Shown piece after piece: positions 14,968 through 21,383 of a stretch of 25,501 nt of DNA. How positions within the stretch are numbered: the stretch's first letter is position 1; every line of letters begins with the position of its first letter. The notes under the pieces are model-generated. The model was not told where the DNA came from. It was given only the letters and a program-made list of their open reading frames with translations, and did not search any database. The translations under genes and the position numbers were made by a program. The stretch comes from GBS-DC sp964451985 (GTDB lineage Bacteria > Armatimonadota > Fimbriimonadia > Fimbriimonadales > GBS-DC): the NCBI GenBank assembly GCA_964451985.1, contig CAYVKB010000034.1, positions 1 through 25,501 on the forward strand, read 5' to 3'.

Positions 14968-15348
14968 TTAGTGGAGCAGCTCGCTTACACGAATTGCCCA
15001 CTCTGGCTCAAAGAGCGTGTGGATAGTTTCCTCATCACCCTTTACAATACTCGCATCGAGTACAGGCTCGCTGTCACCCAGTCGCAGCGGAGCTTCCGTG
15101 CGCACATACCAACGGTTCGACACGCGCCGCGAGAGGCTTCGCACAGTGCGCAGCCGAGTCGTGGTGTGGTCAGGACCTTCGGGCGGCACAGTGTAGATGT
15201 CTCCTTCAATCAGTTCCAGCCTTGCCTCAGGTGGAAACACGCCCATCGCTGCAAGCCGATGGAACGCTTCCGGCGTGAAGCGGTAGCGTGTGAGCGCACT
15301 TTGGGCGACGCCCTGCTGTCGAGAGGGACGCGCTCCTAAGGTTGCCAT
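14968..15348 (-). pseudogene. C-terminally truncated Uma2-family (DUF820) protein
   Basis: The frame encodes 126 residues from ATG 15348. The middle (YRFTPEAFHRLAAMGVFPPE, then ARLELIEGDIYTVPPEGPDH) is the standard opening of Uma2 restriction-endonuclease-like proteins, and APLRLGDSEPVLDASIVKG matches the strand carrying the catalytic Asp. Uma2 proteins are usually about 180-200 residues, with a later E-x-K-type motif after an EVADTSL-like strand. Here the protein stops right after EWAIRVSELLH, so the last third, including the remaining catalytic residues, is missing. It is most likely a decayed copy, although it keeps a GGTATCCT -10 seven nt before the start. The stop overlaps the promoter of the GHL10 gene. 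Confidence 0.65.
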
Positions 15349-15355
15349 CGGCTTT

Positions 15356-15363
15356 AGGATACC
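15356..15363 (-). promoter_or_regulatory. Leaderless-type -10 (GGTATCCT) of the Uma2-like gene
   Basis: GGTATCCT ends 7 nt before ATG 15348, inside the short space after the M24 peptidase stop. There is no Shine-Dalgarno. Confidence 0.45.
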
Positions 15364-15364
15364 C

Positions 15365-16630
15365 TCACCACTCAAACTCCATCAACTCCACAGGTGCACA
15401 GGTGAGTAGTTCGCAGCCCGATTCAGTGACCAGCACATCCTGCTCAATGCGCACCCCGCCAACGCCGGGCACATAGACACCCGGCTCCACTGTCAGCACC
15501 ATTCCCGCTTCCAGCGGTTTCTCATCGCGGAACGACAGCCCTGCGCCGTCGTGCACATTAATCCCCAGTGAGTGCCCCAAGCTGTGCCCGAAGTAGTCTG
15601 CCAGCCCGTGTTTCTCCAGCACCCTACGAGCGAGCGCGTCGATGCGCTTCCCGCGCTTGCCGGGCTTGATAGCGTCGATACTGCGCTGCAGTGCTTCCAG
15701 CACCGCATCGTAGATTTTGCGCTGCTCCGCACTCGCCTTGCCGATGACCACTGTGCGCGTGAGGTCGGAACAGTAGCCGTTGAGTTTCGCACCGAAGTCG
15801 ACCGTCACGAAGTCGCCCTTTTGCAAGCGTCGCTCGGAGGGTTTGCCGTGGGGCAGGGCGGTGCGCTCGCCAGAGACGGCGATTGTGTCGAACGCGGGGT
15901 ACGCCCCTTGACGGCGGATGTAAAAGTCGATTTCCATCGCGATGTCCCATTCGGCGATGTCGGGCTGGAACAGGCGCTGGATGTGCTGAAAAGTGGCGTC
16001 GGCGAGTTGGGCGGCGTCGCGTAAGCGGGCAATTTCGTAGCTGTCTTTCACTCTGCGCAGTTTCTCAACAGGCGCGCCTATGGTTTTCACGTGCACACCC
16101 ACTTTACGCAAGGCTTTGCGCAATCCCTGCAGCCCGCCTACCGACATACCGCTTTCCACGCCTAGCACTCCTACGCTCATCTCCCGCGCCGTCTCCGCGA
16201 CGGTTTCGTTGAACTCTTTCAGCGTCGGGTTCAGTGTCAGCGGAATGTCAGGCACCTCGCTTTGCGCTTGCGTAGCGTAGATGCCGCCCGTCAGAAATCG
16301 CTCCACGCTTGGCGTTATCAGCAGTGCACCGAACGACCCCGTGAAGCCCGTCAGGTAGAACAGGTTCGCTGTGTTAGTAATCAGCAGCGCGTCAGGTGGC
16401 TTCCTGCTCGTGAAAACCGATTCGGGTTTTGGATGTCGTGTGTCGTCGGCGGGGACGCCGATGCTACGCGCGCCGTTCGCAGCGTCGGCATACGACATCT
16501 GCTCCGCCAGTTGATTGAACACCTGCTGGCGCAGTTTTGCGCGTCGCTCGGTGTAGTTCGGAGTCGTCGGCAGGGACACCGACCCGACGGCGCTTAATCC
16601 AGCGGTTTGACCTTGATGTTGCGATACCAT
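15365..16630 (-). CDS. M24 family metallopeptidase (Xaa-Pro aminopeptidase/dipeptidase-like)
   Basis: The frame gives 421 residues from ATG 16630. The start is uncertain: ATG 16630 overlaps the DUF1080 gene by 37 nt, and GTG 16579 is an alternative. A creatinase-N-type domain begins at LLITNTANLFYLTGFTGSFG. The C-terminal pita-bread domain has all five metal ligands: Asp in FVTVDFGAKLNG, Asp in YCSDLTRT, His in FGHSLGHSLG, Glu in LTVEPGVYVP and Glu in GGVRIEQD. Such enzymes remove N-terminal residues next to proline in the cytoplasm. A 66-bp palindromic repeat (16433-16498) adds 22 residues in frame between the first helix (TERRAKLRQQVFNQLAEQ) and the first strand. The gene lies downstream of the DUF1080 gene, probably in one transcript. 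Confidence 0.88.
   Translation of the reverse strand: MVSQHQGQTAGLSAVGSVSLPTTPNYTERRAKLRQQVFNQLAEQMSYADAANGARSIGVPADDTRHPKPESVFTSRKPPDALLITNTANLFYLTGFTGSFGALLITPSVERFLTGGIYATQAQSEVPDIPLTLNPTLKEFNETVAETAREMSVGVLGVESGMSVGGLQGLRKALRKVGVHVKTIGAPVEKLRRVKDSYEIARLRDAAQLADATFQHIQRLFQPDIAEWDIAMEIDFYIRRQGAYPAFDTIAVSGERTALPHGKPSERRLQKGDFVTVDFGAKLNGYCSDLTRTVVIGKASAEQRKIYDAVLEALQRSIDAIKPGKRGKRIDALARRVLEKHGLADYFGHSLGHSLGINVHDGAGLSFRDEKPLEAGMVLTVEPGVYVPGVGGVRIEQDVLVTESGCELLTCAPVELMEFEW
16433..16498. repeat. 66-bp palindromic element inserted in frame in the M24 gene
   Basis: The ends are ATGTCGT and ACGACAT, a perfect 7-bp inverted repeat that continues imperfectly inward. The length is exactly 22 codons, so the frame is kept. 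It contains GTCGTCGGCGGGGACGCCGA (16442-16461), which recurs with two mismatches at 16563-16582. On the minus strand it encodes a segment including ARSIGVPADD at a loop position of the peptidase. No clear target duplication is seen. Confidence 0.6.
16563..16583. repeat. Second copy of the GTCGTCGGCRGGGACRCCGA core
   Basis: It matches 18 of 20 bases of the core inside the 66-bp element and contains a small palindrome (GTCGG ... CCGAC). It lies between the DUF1080 stop and the M24 peptidase body, next to the uncertain M24 start codon. It may be a fragment of the same mobile or dispersed repeat. Confidence 0.5.
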
Positions 16631-17295
16631 ATTGGGTTCCCGTGATTCTGCAGGGCGATGTAGCCAGGACGAGTCATCGTGCTGTAGGCGTACTTGAACT
16701 TGTTGGGCGTGCCGTCGGGGTTGCGGTTCGGCTCCGTCCAGCGAGTCAAGTCCACCTCGTTCACCTTCTCGCCGTTCAGGAACACCACAATCTGGCTGTC
16801 TTTCACAATGATGTGGTAACTGTTCCACTCGCCAGCAGGCTTGACAGCGTTCTTGCTGGGAGCCTGAATGTCGTAGATCGAGCCACAGTCGTGCTTGCTG
16901 GGTTTCTCCTTGCCGTAGCTGTCCAGCACCTGCACCTCGATGCCCGTCTGCACAGGGTCGTTTTTGTCCCATGTGCGCAGGAATACGCCGCTGTTGCCTT
17001 TCGGTGAGACTTTGAAATCGAGTTTCAGCTCGAAGTTGCGGTACACGCCGTCGGCGTAAATCATTCCGCCGCCGCCCTTACCCGTGCAGTGTAGGGTTCC
17101 GTCGTCTACAGTCCACGAATCTTCCGCGCCTGCAATTGTCCAGCCTTTGAGGCTTTGCCCGTCGAACAGTAGTTTCCAGCCGTCTTTCATCTCCTGTTCG
17201 CTGAGCTGGTTGGCTTGTTGCAGCGCAATCGCTGCACCGACCAGCAGCGCGAACATGCCCGTCAGAAATGCGATAGGTCGCGCCGAAATATGCAT
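16594..17295 (-). CDS. Secreted DUF1080 (3-keto-disaccharide hydrolase-like) protein
   Basis: This 233-residue protein has an N-terminal signal peptide (FLTGMFALLVGAAIALQQA) and a single DUF1080 concanavalin-like domain: DGWKLLFDGQSLKGWTIAGA, then the DSWTVDDGTLHCTGKGGGG strand, FELKLDFKVSPKGNSGVFLR, GIEVQVLD, EWNSYHIIVKDSQIVVFLNG and the GYIALQNHGNPIWYRNIKVK end. The family is known for binding or hydrolysing 3-keto-glycosides and is abundant in Planctomycetota and relatives. The catalytic state cannot be judged by eye. The start is ATG 17295, without a Shine-Dalgarno; GCAGGAATCG lies 27 nt upstream. It begins 39 nt after the MarR stop, and the M24 gene follows with overlap or close spacing. 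Confidence 0.88.
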   Translation of the reverse strand: MHISARPIAFLTGMFALLVGAAIALQQANQLSEQEMKDGWKLLFDGQSLKGWTIAGAEDSWTVDDGTLHCTGKGGGGMIYADGVYRNFELKLDFKVSPKGNSGVFLRTWDKNDPVQTGIEVQVLDSYGKEKPSKHDCGSIYDIQAPSKNAVKPAGEWNSYHIIVKDSQIVVFLNGEKVNEVDLTRWTEPNRNPDGTPNKFKYAYSTMTRPGYIALQNHGNPIWYRNIKVKPLD

Positions 17296-17302
17296 AAAGG
17301 GG

Positions 17303-17332
17303 TTAATTCGCGCCCTCTGGAACGATTCCTGC
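17303..17332 (-). promoter_or_regulatory. Candidate GCAGGAATCG promoter of the DUF1080 gene
   Basis: GCAGGAATCG (minus strand, 17332-17323) lies 27 nt before ATG 17295. AATTAA (17308-17303) is 17 bp after CAGGAA and 7 nt before the ATG, so a weak -10 and a near-leaderless start fit. The element begins within the last codon and stop of the MarR gene. Confidence 0.4.
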
Positions 17333-17334
17333 TA

Positions 17335-17913
17335 TTAGCGACAAACTTCCACCGCGTGCATTTCCACGAGCGGGCAGTTCGGGTCGGCACTGGTACCGCA
17401 CTGGAGGCATACATCCATTACTTTCAGTGTGCCCGATTCCACTCCTGCACGAATGAACGCACTCAGCCCGTTGATGAAGGCATGCCGTTCCGCCTGATCC
17501 ATTTGTGCCAACACGGTGGCGAATCGCTGGCGGCGTTCGTGGTCAACGCGCAGGATAATCTGATCCCCCGCTTCGGTTAGCGCCAAGCCCACCTGCCGTC
17601 GGTCGCGTGGGTTCGCCACGCGACGGATTAAGCCCTTCTTCTCGAGGCGATGCACCATATTCGTGGCGGAAGGGTAAGAGATGTTCAGTCCTTCGGCGAG
17701 GTCGCCCACCGTCACGCGTCGATGCGTGTGCAGGTAGCGCAGCGCCTGCATCTGCGAGTAGGTCAAGTCCGACTCCGCCAGCTCTTCCAGTAGTTTCTCA
17801 CCGATGGAGGTGTACATCGCTTGCAGGAACACCTGCGCGACCAGCTCGGCATGGTTCAACAGCTCCTCCGTCAACGCAACGGGCAGTTTAATGGATTCCT
17901 TCACCAGTCTCAC
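17335..17913 (-). CDS. MarR-family regulator with cysteine-rich C-terminal tail
   Basis: This 192-residue protein is read from GTG 17913. Residues 50-125 form the winged helix: LTYSQMQALRYLHTHRRVTV, then GDLAEGLNISYPSATNMVHR as the recognition helix and KKGLIRRVANPRDRRQVGLAL as the wing, with the typical DRR. The long N-terminal helix and the helices after the wing would dimerise. Unusual for MarR is the tail DVCLQCGTSADPNCPL...EVC, with Cys 169, 172, 180 and 191, suited to metal or redox sensing. GGTATCCT ends 8 nt before the GTG. An exact palindrome (CTAAATATTTAG, 17947-17958) just upstream suits autoregulation. Possible targets include the secreted hydrolase genes downstream. Confidence 0.85.
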   Translation of the reverse strand: MRLVKESIKLPVALTEELLNHAELVAQVFLQAMYTSIGEKLLEELAESDLTYSQMQALRYLHTHRRVTVGDLAEGLNISYPSATNMVHRLEKKGLIRRVANPRDRRQVGLALTEAGDQIILRVDHERRQRFATVLAQMDQAERHAFINGLSAFIRAGVESGTLKVMDVCLQCGTSADPNCPLVEMHAVEVCR

Positions 17914-17921
17914 CTGTGATA

Positions 17922-17958
17922 AGGATACCCTAAATGTGTAGCGTGGCTAAATATTTAG
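17922..17958 (-). promoter_or_regulatory. MarR promoter with palindromic operator candidate
   Basis: GGTATCCT (17929-17922) is the -10. CTAAATATTTAG (17947-17958) is a perfect 12-bp palindrome covering the -35 region and the stop codon of the upstream nuclease gene. A half site CTAAAT (17930-17935) abuts the -10, 17 bp from the palindrome. AT-rich palindromes of this size are typical MarR operators, so autorepression is a fair inference. Confidence 0.5.
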
Positions 17959-18722
17959 ATGTTTTCGGGTGTCAACCCCAGCTTTCCCACACACAGCCTC
18001 AAAAACTCGCAGTGGGCGCAGTGGTCAATCCATTGGGGGTTAAGTAAATCCCAATCCTCGTCTAAGATTTGTCCCACGAGCTGGTTTAGCAGCTGGCGAA
18101 AATCTTCCAGCGCTTCGTGGCTGAGGAGCACACTCGCTTTTCTATTGGCGCGCAGGGCGTAGATGGCGATGCGTAAGGGGCGGTCGGGGTAGTGCTCTTG
18201 CAGTAGCAGCGCGTAGCAGTGCAGCGCGAGGTCGTTGCGCACCTGCTCGTCGGTCACATCGGCGCGTCCGCTTTTGTAGTCGATGATTTCCAGCGTACCG
18301 TCGGGGTGCTCGTCCACACGGTCGATGCGCCCTGTGAGTATGTAGCGCCCCATATCGCGCCGTAGGGTGCGCTCGGTGAACAGCACGGCGGCTTCAGGGG
18401 GCTGTTCGGCTTGATTTTGGTAATACTGTTGGGCGAGGGCAAGCCCCGTTTGCTTGAACTGCTCGCTTTGCTGGGCGGTTTCGAAGCCGGCGTGGCTCCA
18501 GAGTTGCTCGAAGGCGTGGTGGAACGCTTCGGGCGAGAGTCGTTCTGCGCCGCCCGCGTTGTGAAAGTATTCCAGCGCACGGTGCAGATTCGCACCGAAG
18601 GCGAAGGCAGGGTTCGGTCGGCGCAGCCATTTGCCGTAGGGCGTCAGGTATGCCCAGTGATACTTCACGCGACACAGCAAGTAGGTGTTGAGTTTCGTGG
18701 GGCTGAAAGTGGGCTTAGGCAT
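17955..18722 (-). CDS. PD-(D/E)XK nuclease with Fe-S cluster cysteines (RecB/Cas4/AddB-like)
   Basis: This 255-residue protein is read from ATG 18722, which overlaps the end of the triple-GAF gene by 8 nt. It has the RecB-type nuclease fold: FSPTKLNTYLLCRVKYHW at the start, GANLHRALEYFH (His 47), TGRIDRVD (Asp 134) and LEIIDYKSGR (Asp 148, Lys 150). The four cysteines Cys 17, 235, 238 and 244 (C...CxxCxxxxxC) match the 4Fe-4S staple of Cas4 and AddB nucleases. These enzymes cut or resect DNA with a 5'-3' exonuclease activity. No cas genes, helicase or CRISPR array are present, so this is a stand-alone member, perhaps in repair. Coupling to a GAF protein is unusual. Confidence 0.85.
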   Translation of the reverse strand: MPKPTFSPTKLNTYLLCRVKYHWAYLTPYGKWLRRPNPAFAFGANLHRALEYFHNAGGAERLSPEAFHHAFEQLWSHAGFETAQQSEQFKQTGLALAQQYYQNQAEQPPEAAVLFTERTLRRDMGRYILTGRIDRVDEHPDGTLEIIDYKSGRADVTDEQVRNDLALHCYALLLQEHYPDRPLRIAIYALRANRKASVLLSHEALEDFRQLLNQLVGQILDEDWDLLNPQWIDHCAHCEFLRLCVGKLGLTPENI

Positions 18723-20124
18723 GGACTCGCTCCAGCGTATGCAGGCGCAGCGCGCCCGTATTGGCGAGGGTGAACACCAGCTCCACTTCCGAGAGGGTGA
18801 ACTCACGCGGCGTTTCGGTGAGCAGCAGCAAAGTTCCGAGTGTGCGCTCGGCGACCTGCAACGGCACGGCTAAGGCGGAGGCGAACCTACCAGGCAACGG
18901 CTCTTTCAGGTTCTGCGGATGCTGTGCCAGGTCGGGCGCGGCGATGGGCGCGTTGAAAGCGTACACCCAGCCGGGCAGGCTGTATTGCGCGTCGGGGCTA
19001 TGCCGGGCGAGCGTCTCCGCCATCGGCTCCACATACACGGGGGTCAGGCGGTCTGGCTCGCGGCGGCTGGGCAGATAGACCACTGCGTAGTCATGCGGTA
19101 TCAGCTCATGTACGGTACGGCAGAGCAGGCTCAGCACCTCGCGCAGGCTGGTCGTCTCGCCTAGCTGGAGCGAGAGGTCGTACAGTTTCGCCATATGCTG
19201 GGCGCGCTGGGCGGTTTGCTCGTAGAGCAGCGCGTTGGAGAGCGTAAGCGCGATATGCCCCAGCAGAGGTGGCATCCAGTCGAGGGCGTCGGCAGCGTCG
19301 GGCGAGGCTGCAAGCGCAAGTAGACCAATCGGCTGCTCCGTGAGCGTGAGCGCATAGGCGTAATGGGCGCGTCCTGCCCACTCCAACGGGACTGCCTGAT
19401 CGCGCCACGCCTCGGGCAGCTTGGAAGGGTCTATCTGCGGGGGCAACGACAGCGCACCATACTGCATCGCCTGCAGCAAGAGACGGCGGTTCTCGTCGTA
19501 GAGCCACACGCCACCGCCTTCGGGCGATGCCTTGCGCATGAGCGACTCTATGGCTTCCAGCGCATGCTGCAAGCTCAAGTCCGATCCGATGCGCTTGGGC
19601 AGGCGGCTAAGCCATTTGAGGGCACGCTCGCGATGGTCCAGCTGCGCCTGTAGTTGCTGCATCCGCACCAGTAGCTCAATCGGCGGGGCAAACTGCTCCA
19701 GCAACGCTTGTTGGGGGGCTTCAAAAGGTTCCAAGCGGTTTAGCAGGACAATTGCGCTGCGGGGCAGGCTAGGCAGGGGCGCAGCTACCCCAGTCGTAAT
19801 CGCACCGAACGGCTCGTGATGTGCGGGTTCGTTGTAGTTCCATCGCTCACGGCGTAATAAGGTCGGCTCCAGAAGTGTATCCTCGGGGCGCAGACGGAAT
19901 CCGCGCAGATCGTCGGTGCGCTCGCCCACGACATAGGTAAACTCTACTAGGTCCTGATTGGGCACAGGCAGCACCAAGAGACCCCGCTGCGCCTGCGTCT
20001 GTTGCATCAGCCAGCGCAGCGTATGCTCTATCGCCTCGCCTGCGGGAGCCTCACGGTCTAACCCCGACAACCACGCGCCCCACTCAGGCTGCCCTGTGTA
20101 GTCCAATCGGCGTATCGCCTCCAT
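18715..20124 (-). CDS. Triple GAF-domain protein without visible output domain
   Basis: This 469-residue soluble protein is read from ATG 20124 (MEAIRRLDY); an upstream in-frame GTG 20202 would overlap the neighbouring gene. Three GAF-like modules can be seen: residues about 20-165 (IEHTLRWLMQQTQAQRGLLV ...), 190-320 (LQHALEAIESLMRKASPEGG ...) and 335-465 (LREVLSLLCRTVHELIPHDY ... FASALAVPLQVAERTLGTLL). Helical linkers join them. GAF domains bind small ligands, haem, bilins or nucleotides; the third lacks the Cys expected for a bilin. There is no kinase, GGDEF or HTH part. Coupled translation with the nuclease suggests the two act together, but the role is unknown. GCAGGAATCG lies 24 nt before the ATG. 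Confidence 0.8.
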   Translation of the reverse strand: MEAIRRLDYTGQPEWGAWLSGLDREAPAGEAIEHTLRWLMQQTQAQRGLLVLPVPNQDLVEFTYVVGERTDDLRGFRLRPEDTLLEPTLLRRERWNYNEPAHHEPFGAITTGVAAPLPSLPRSAIVLLNRLEPFEAPQQALLEQFAPPIELLVRMQQLQAQLDHRERALKWLSRLPKRIGSDLSLQHALEAIESLMRKASPEGGGVWLYDENRRLLLQAMQYGALSLPPQIDPSKLPEAWRDQAVPLEWAGRAHYAYALTLTEQPIGLLALAASPDAADALDWMPPLLGHIALTLSNALLYEQTAQRAQHMAKLYDLSLQLGETTSLREVLSLLCRTVHELIPHDYAVVYLPSRREPDRLTPVYVEPMAETLARHSPDAQYSLPGWVYAFNAPIAAPDLAQHPQNLKEPLPGRFASALAVPLQVAERTLGTLLLLTETPREFTLSEVELVFTLANTGALRLHTLERVHA

Positions 20125-20125
20125 A

Positions 20126-20158
20126 CTAAATTTTCGTGTGCGCTGCAGCGATTCCTGC
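20126..20158 (-). promoter_or_regulatory. Candidate GCAGGAATCG promoter of the GAF gene
   Basis: GCAGGAATCG (minus strand, 20158-20149) lies 24 nt before ATG 20124, close to the 27-28 nt seen at two other genes. The stretch between is AT-rich (AAAATTTAGT) but has no clear -10 and no Shine-Dalgarno. Confidence 0.35.
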
Positions 20159-20178
20159 CATCTATTAAATACGATTTT

Positions 20179-20475
20179 GTGGTGTACTGGAGCGTAAGCC
20201 ACTCAAAACTGATCTACGAACCGACGGGGACCTCTGACGACGGCACAACGATTATGCTGGAGACGGCCGTGCCCGTGCGGAGGCGCGTGAAGGTACAGCT
20301 GTATAACGACGCAAATAATACAGCACCGCTTGCTGACTTGACCTGTTCTTCCAACGCTACATCTGTGCCTGTATCCCCTGATGTCATTGATGAGGCGCGT
20401 GAAGTACGCGCGTATTACCGTACGAATGACCCGCGCTTGACGAACTTCAACGAGGTTCTCATGGCGACTCTCTAA
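20179..20475 (+). CDS. Orphan beta-rich small protein of unknown function
   Basis: This 98-residue frame starts at GTG 20179 (or GTG 20182). It has a balanced, protein-like composition: VYWSVSHSKLIYEPTGTSDD, then TTIMLETAVPVRRRVKVQLY, an Asn/Thr-rich turn region and a C-terminal EVRAYYRTNDPRLTNFNEVL. By eye it is mostly strands, like a small Ig or carbohydrate-binding module or a fragment of a larger one. No family is recognised. There is no signal peptide and no Shine-Dalgarno; AT-rich TATTAAAT lies about 10 nt upstream. It is divergent from the GAF gene and ends 23 nt before the serine hydrolase start. It may be a real small gene or a remnant of a longer protein. Confidence 0.45.
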   Translation: MVYWSVSHSKLIYEPTGTSDDGTTIMLETAVPVRRRVKVQLYNDANNTAPLADLTCSSNATSVPVSPDVIDEAREVRAYYRTNDPRLTNFNEVLMATL

Positions 20476-20483
20476 CTGCGTTA

Positions 20484-20491
20484 GGTACACT
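20484..20491 (+). promoter_or_regulatory. Leaderless-type -10 (GGTACACT) of the serine hydrolase operon
   Basis: GGTACACT ends 7 nt before ATG 20499 and no Shine-Dalgarno is present. The same octamer precedes the TPR gene at 9053. It would drive the whole 20499-25424 run. Confidence 0.5.
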
Positions 20492-20498
20492 TTGGGGC

Positions 20499-21380
20499 AT
20501 GGCGCGCGACCCAAAACCGCTCAAAATGAAGTTAGACGCAATCTGCGAACGCCATCGGGGCGTGATGGGCTACAGCCTGTATCACACTAAGCACAACCAT
20601 CGCATTCACTATCGCGGCGAAGAGATTTTTCCAACCGCGAGTACGATTAAAGTCGCTGTGATGAGCAAGGCGATGGAAGAGATCGACGCAGGGCGCCTGA
20701 ACTACAGCGAGAAACTACCTATCACTCCCGACGACATCCGCGAAGGCTCTGGACTGTTGCAATTCTATAAGGAGAACCAGTCGGTAGAGGTGAAACTATT
20801 ACTACACCTGATGATTACAGTCAGCGACAACACGGCGACGATTATGCTGGCGCGCCGGTTGGGCACAGTGGAGGTGAACCGTCATCTGGAGCGGCTCGGC
20901 TTGCGCCACACGAAGCTGCTCGCGCTGCACCCGCCCGACGATGCCGAACTCAAAGCGCTGCGCGATAAATGGGGCATGGGGATGTGTACCCCGAACGAAA
21001 TGGTGCAACTACTGGATGCCATCCGCACGAACAAAGCCGCCTCCCCCGCCGCGTGCGACCGCATGCTGCGCATCATGAGCCACCAGTATTATGATGATCT
21101 GATAGGTAGCTCTACGCCGCCTTGGGTGGTGGCGTGTCTCAAATCGGGAGCCATCAACCGCTCGCGGTCGGATATAGGGGTGATTTTCGCGCCGTCGGGA
21201 GCGTATGTTCTGGCGGTGTTTACTAAGGAGAACGAGGACACCCGCTGGACGCCCGACAACGAGGCGGAAGCCGCTATTCGCGAGGTCGCGCAGACCGTGT
21301 GGCGGTTCTATCATCCGCGCGACTCTTGGCGACCGCCGAAACACGCTGAGAAACTTGCTGTGGGCTACGGAGGCGTATAA
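20499..21380 (+). CDS. Class A beta-lactamase-like serine hydrolase
   Basis: This 293-residue protein has the three penicillin-recognising motifs in order: STIK (Ser 48, Lys 51) within FPTASTIKVAVM, SDN (109-111) in MITVSDNTATIMLARRL, and KSG (215-217) in CLKSGAINRSRSD. This fold acylates beta-lactams or related peptides. The usual class A Omega-loop Glu motif (ExxLN) is not evident, and neither a signal peptide nor a membrane segment is visible. It may therefore be a cytoplasmic or otherwise unusual peptidase or esterase rather than a resistance enzyme. The first gene of a compact run, it is followed 3 nt later by signal peptidase I. Leaderless initiation is predicted. Confidence 0.82.
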   Translation: MARDPKPLKMKLDAICERHRGVMGYSLYHTKHNHRIHYRGEEIFPTASTIKVAVMSKAMEEIDAGRLNYSEKLPITPDDIREGSGLLQFYKENQSVEVKLLLHLMITVSDNTATIMLARRLGTVEVNRHLERLGLRHTKLLALHPPDDAELKALRDKWGMGMCTPNEMVQLLDAIRTNKAASPAACDRMLRIMSHQYYDDLIGSSTPPWVVACLKSGAINRSRSDIGVIFAPSGAYVLAVFTKENEDTRWTPDNEAEAAIREVAQTVWRFYHPRDSWRPPKHAEKLAVGYGGV

Positions 21381-21383
21381 GCG

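Noticed and set aside
16631..16972. N-terminal extension of the M24 peptidase to 16972
   Set aside because: The added 114 residues are Gln/Arg-rich and overlap the DUF1080 gene in another frame, so the real start must be at or after 16630.
20499..21380. Antibiotic-resistance beta-lactamase
   Set aside because: The motifs show only the fold; there is no signal peptide and no evident class A Omega-loop glutamate, so resistance cannot be claimed.
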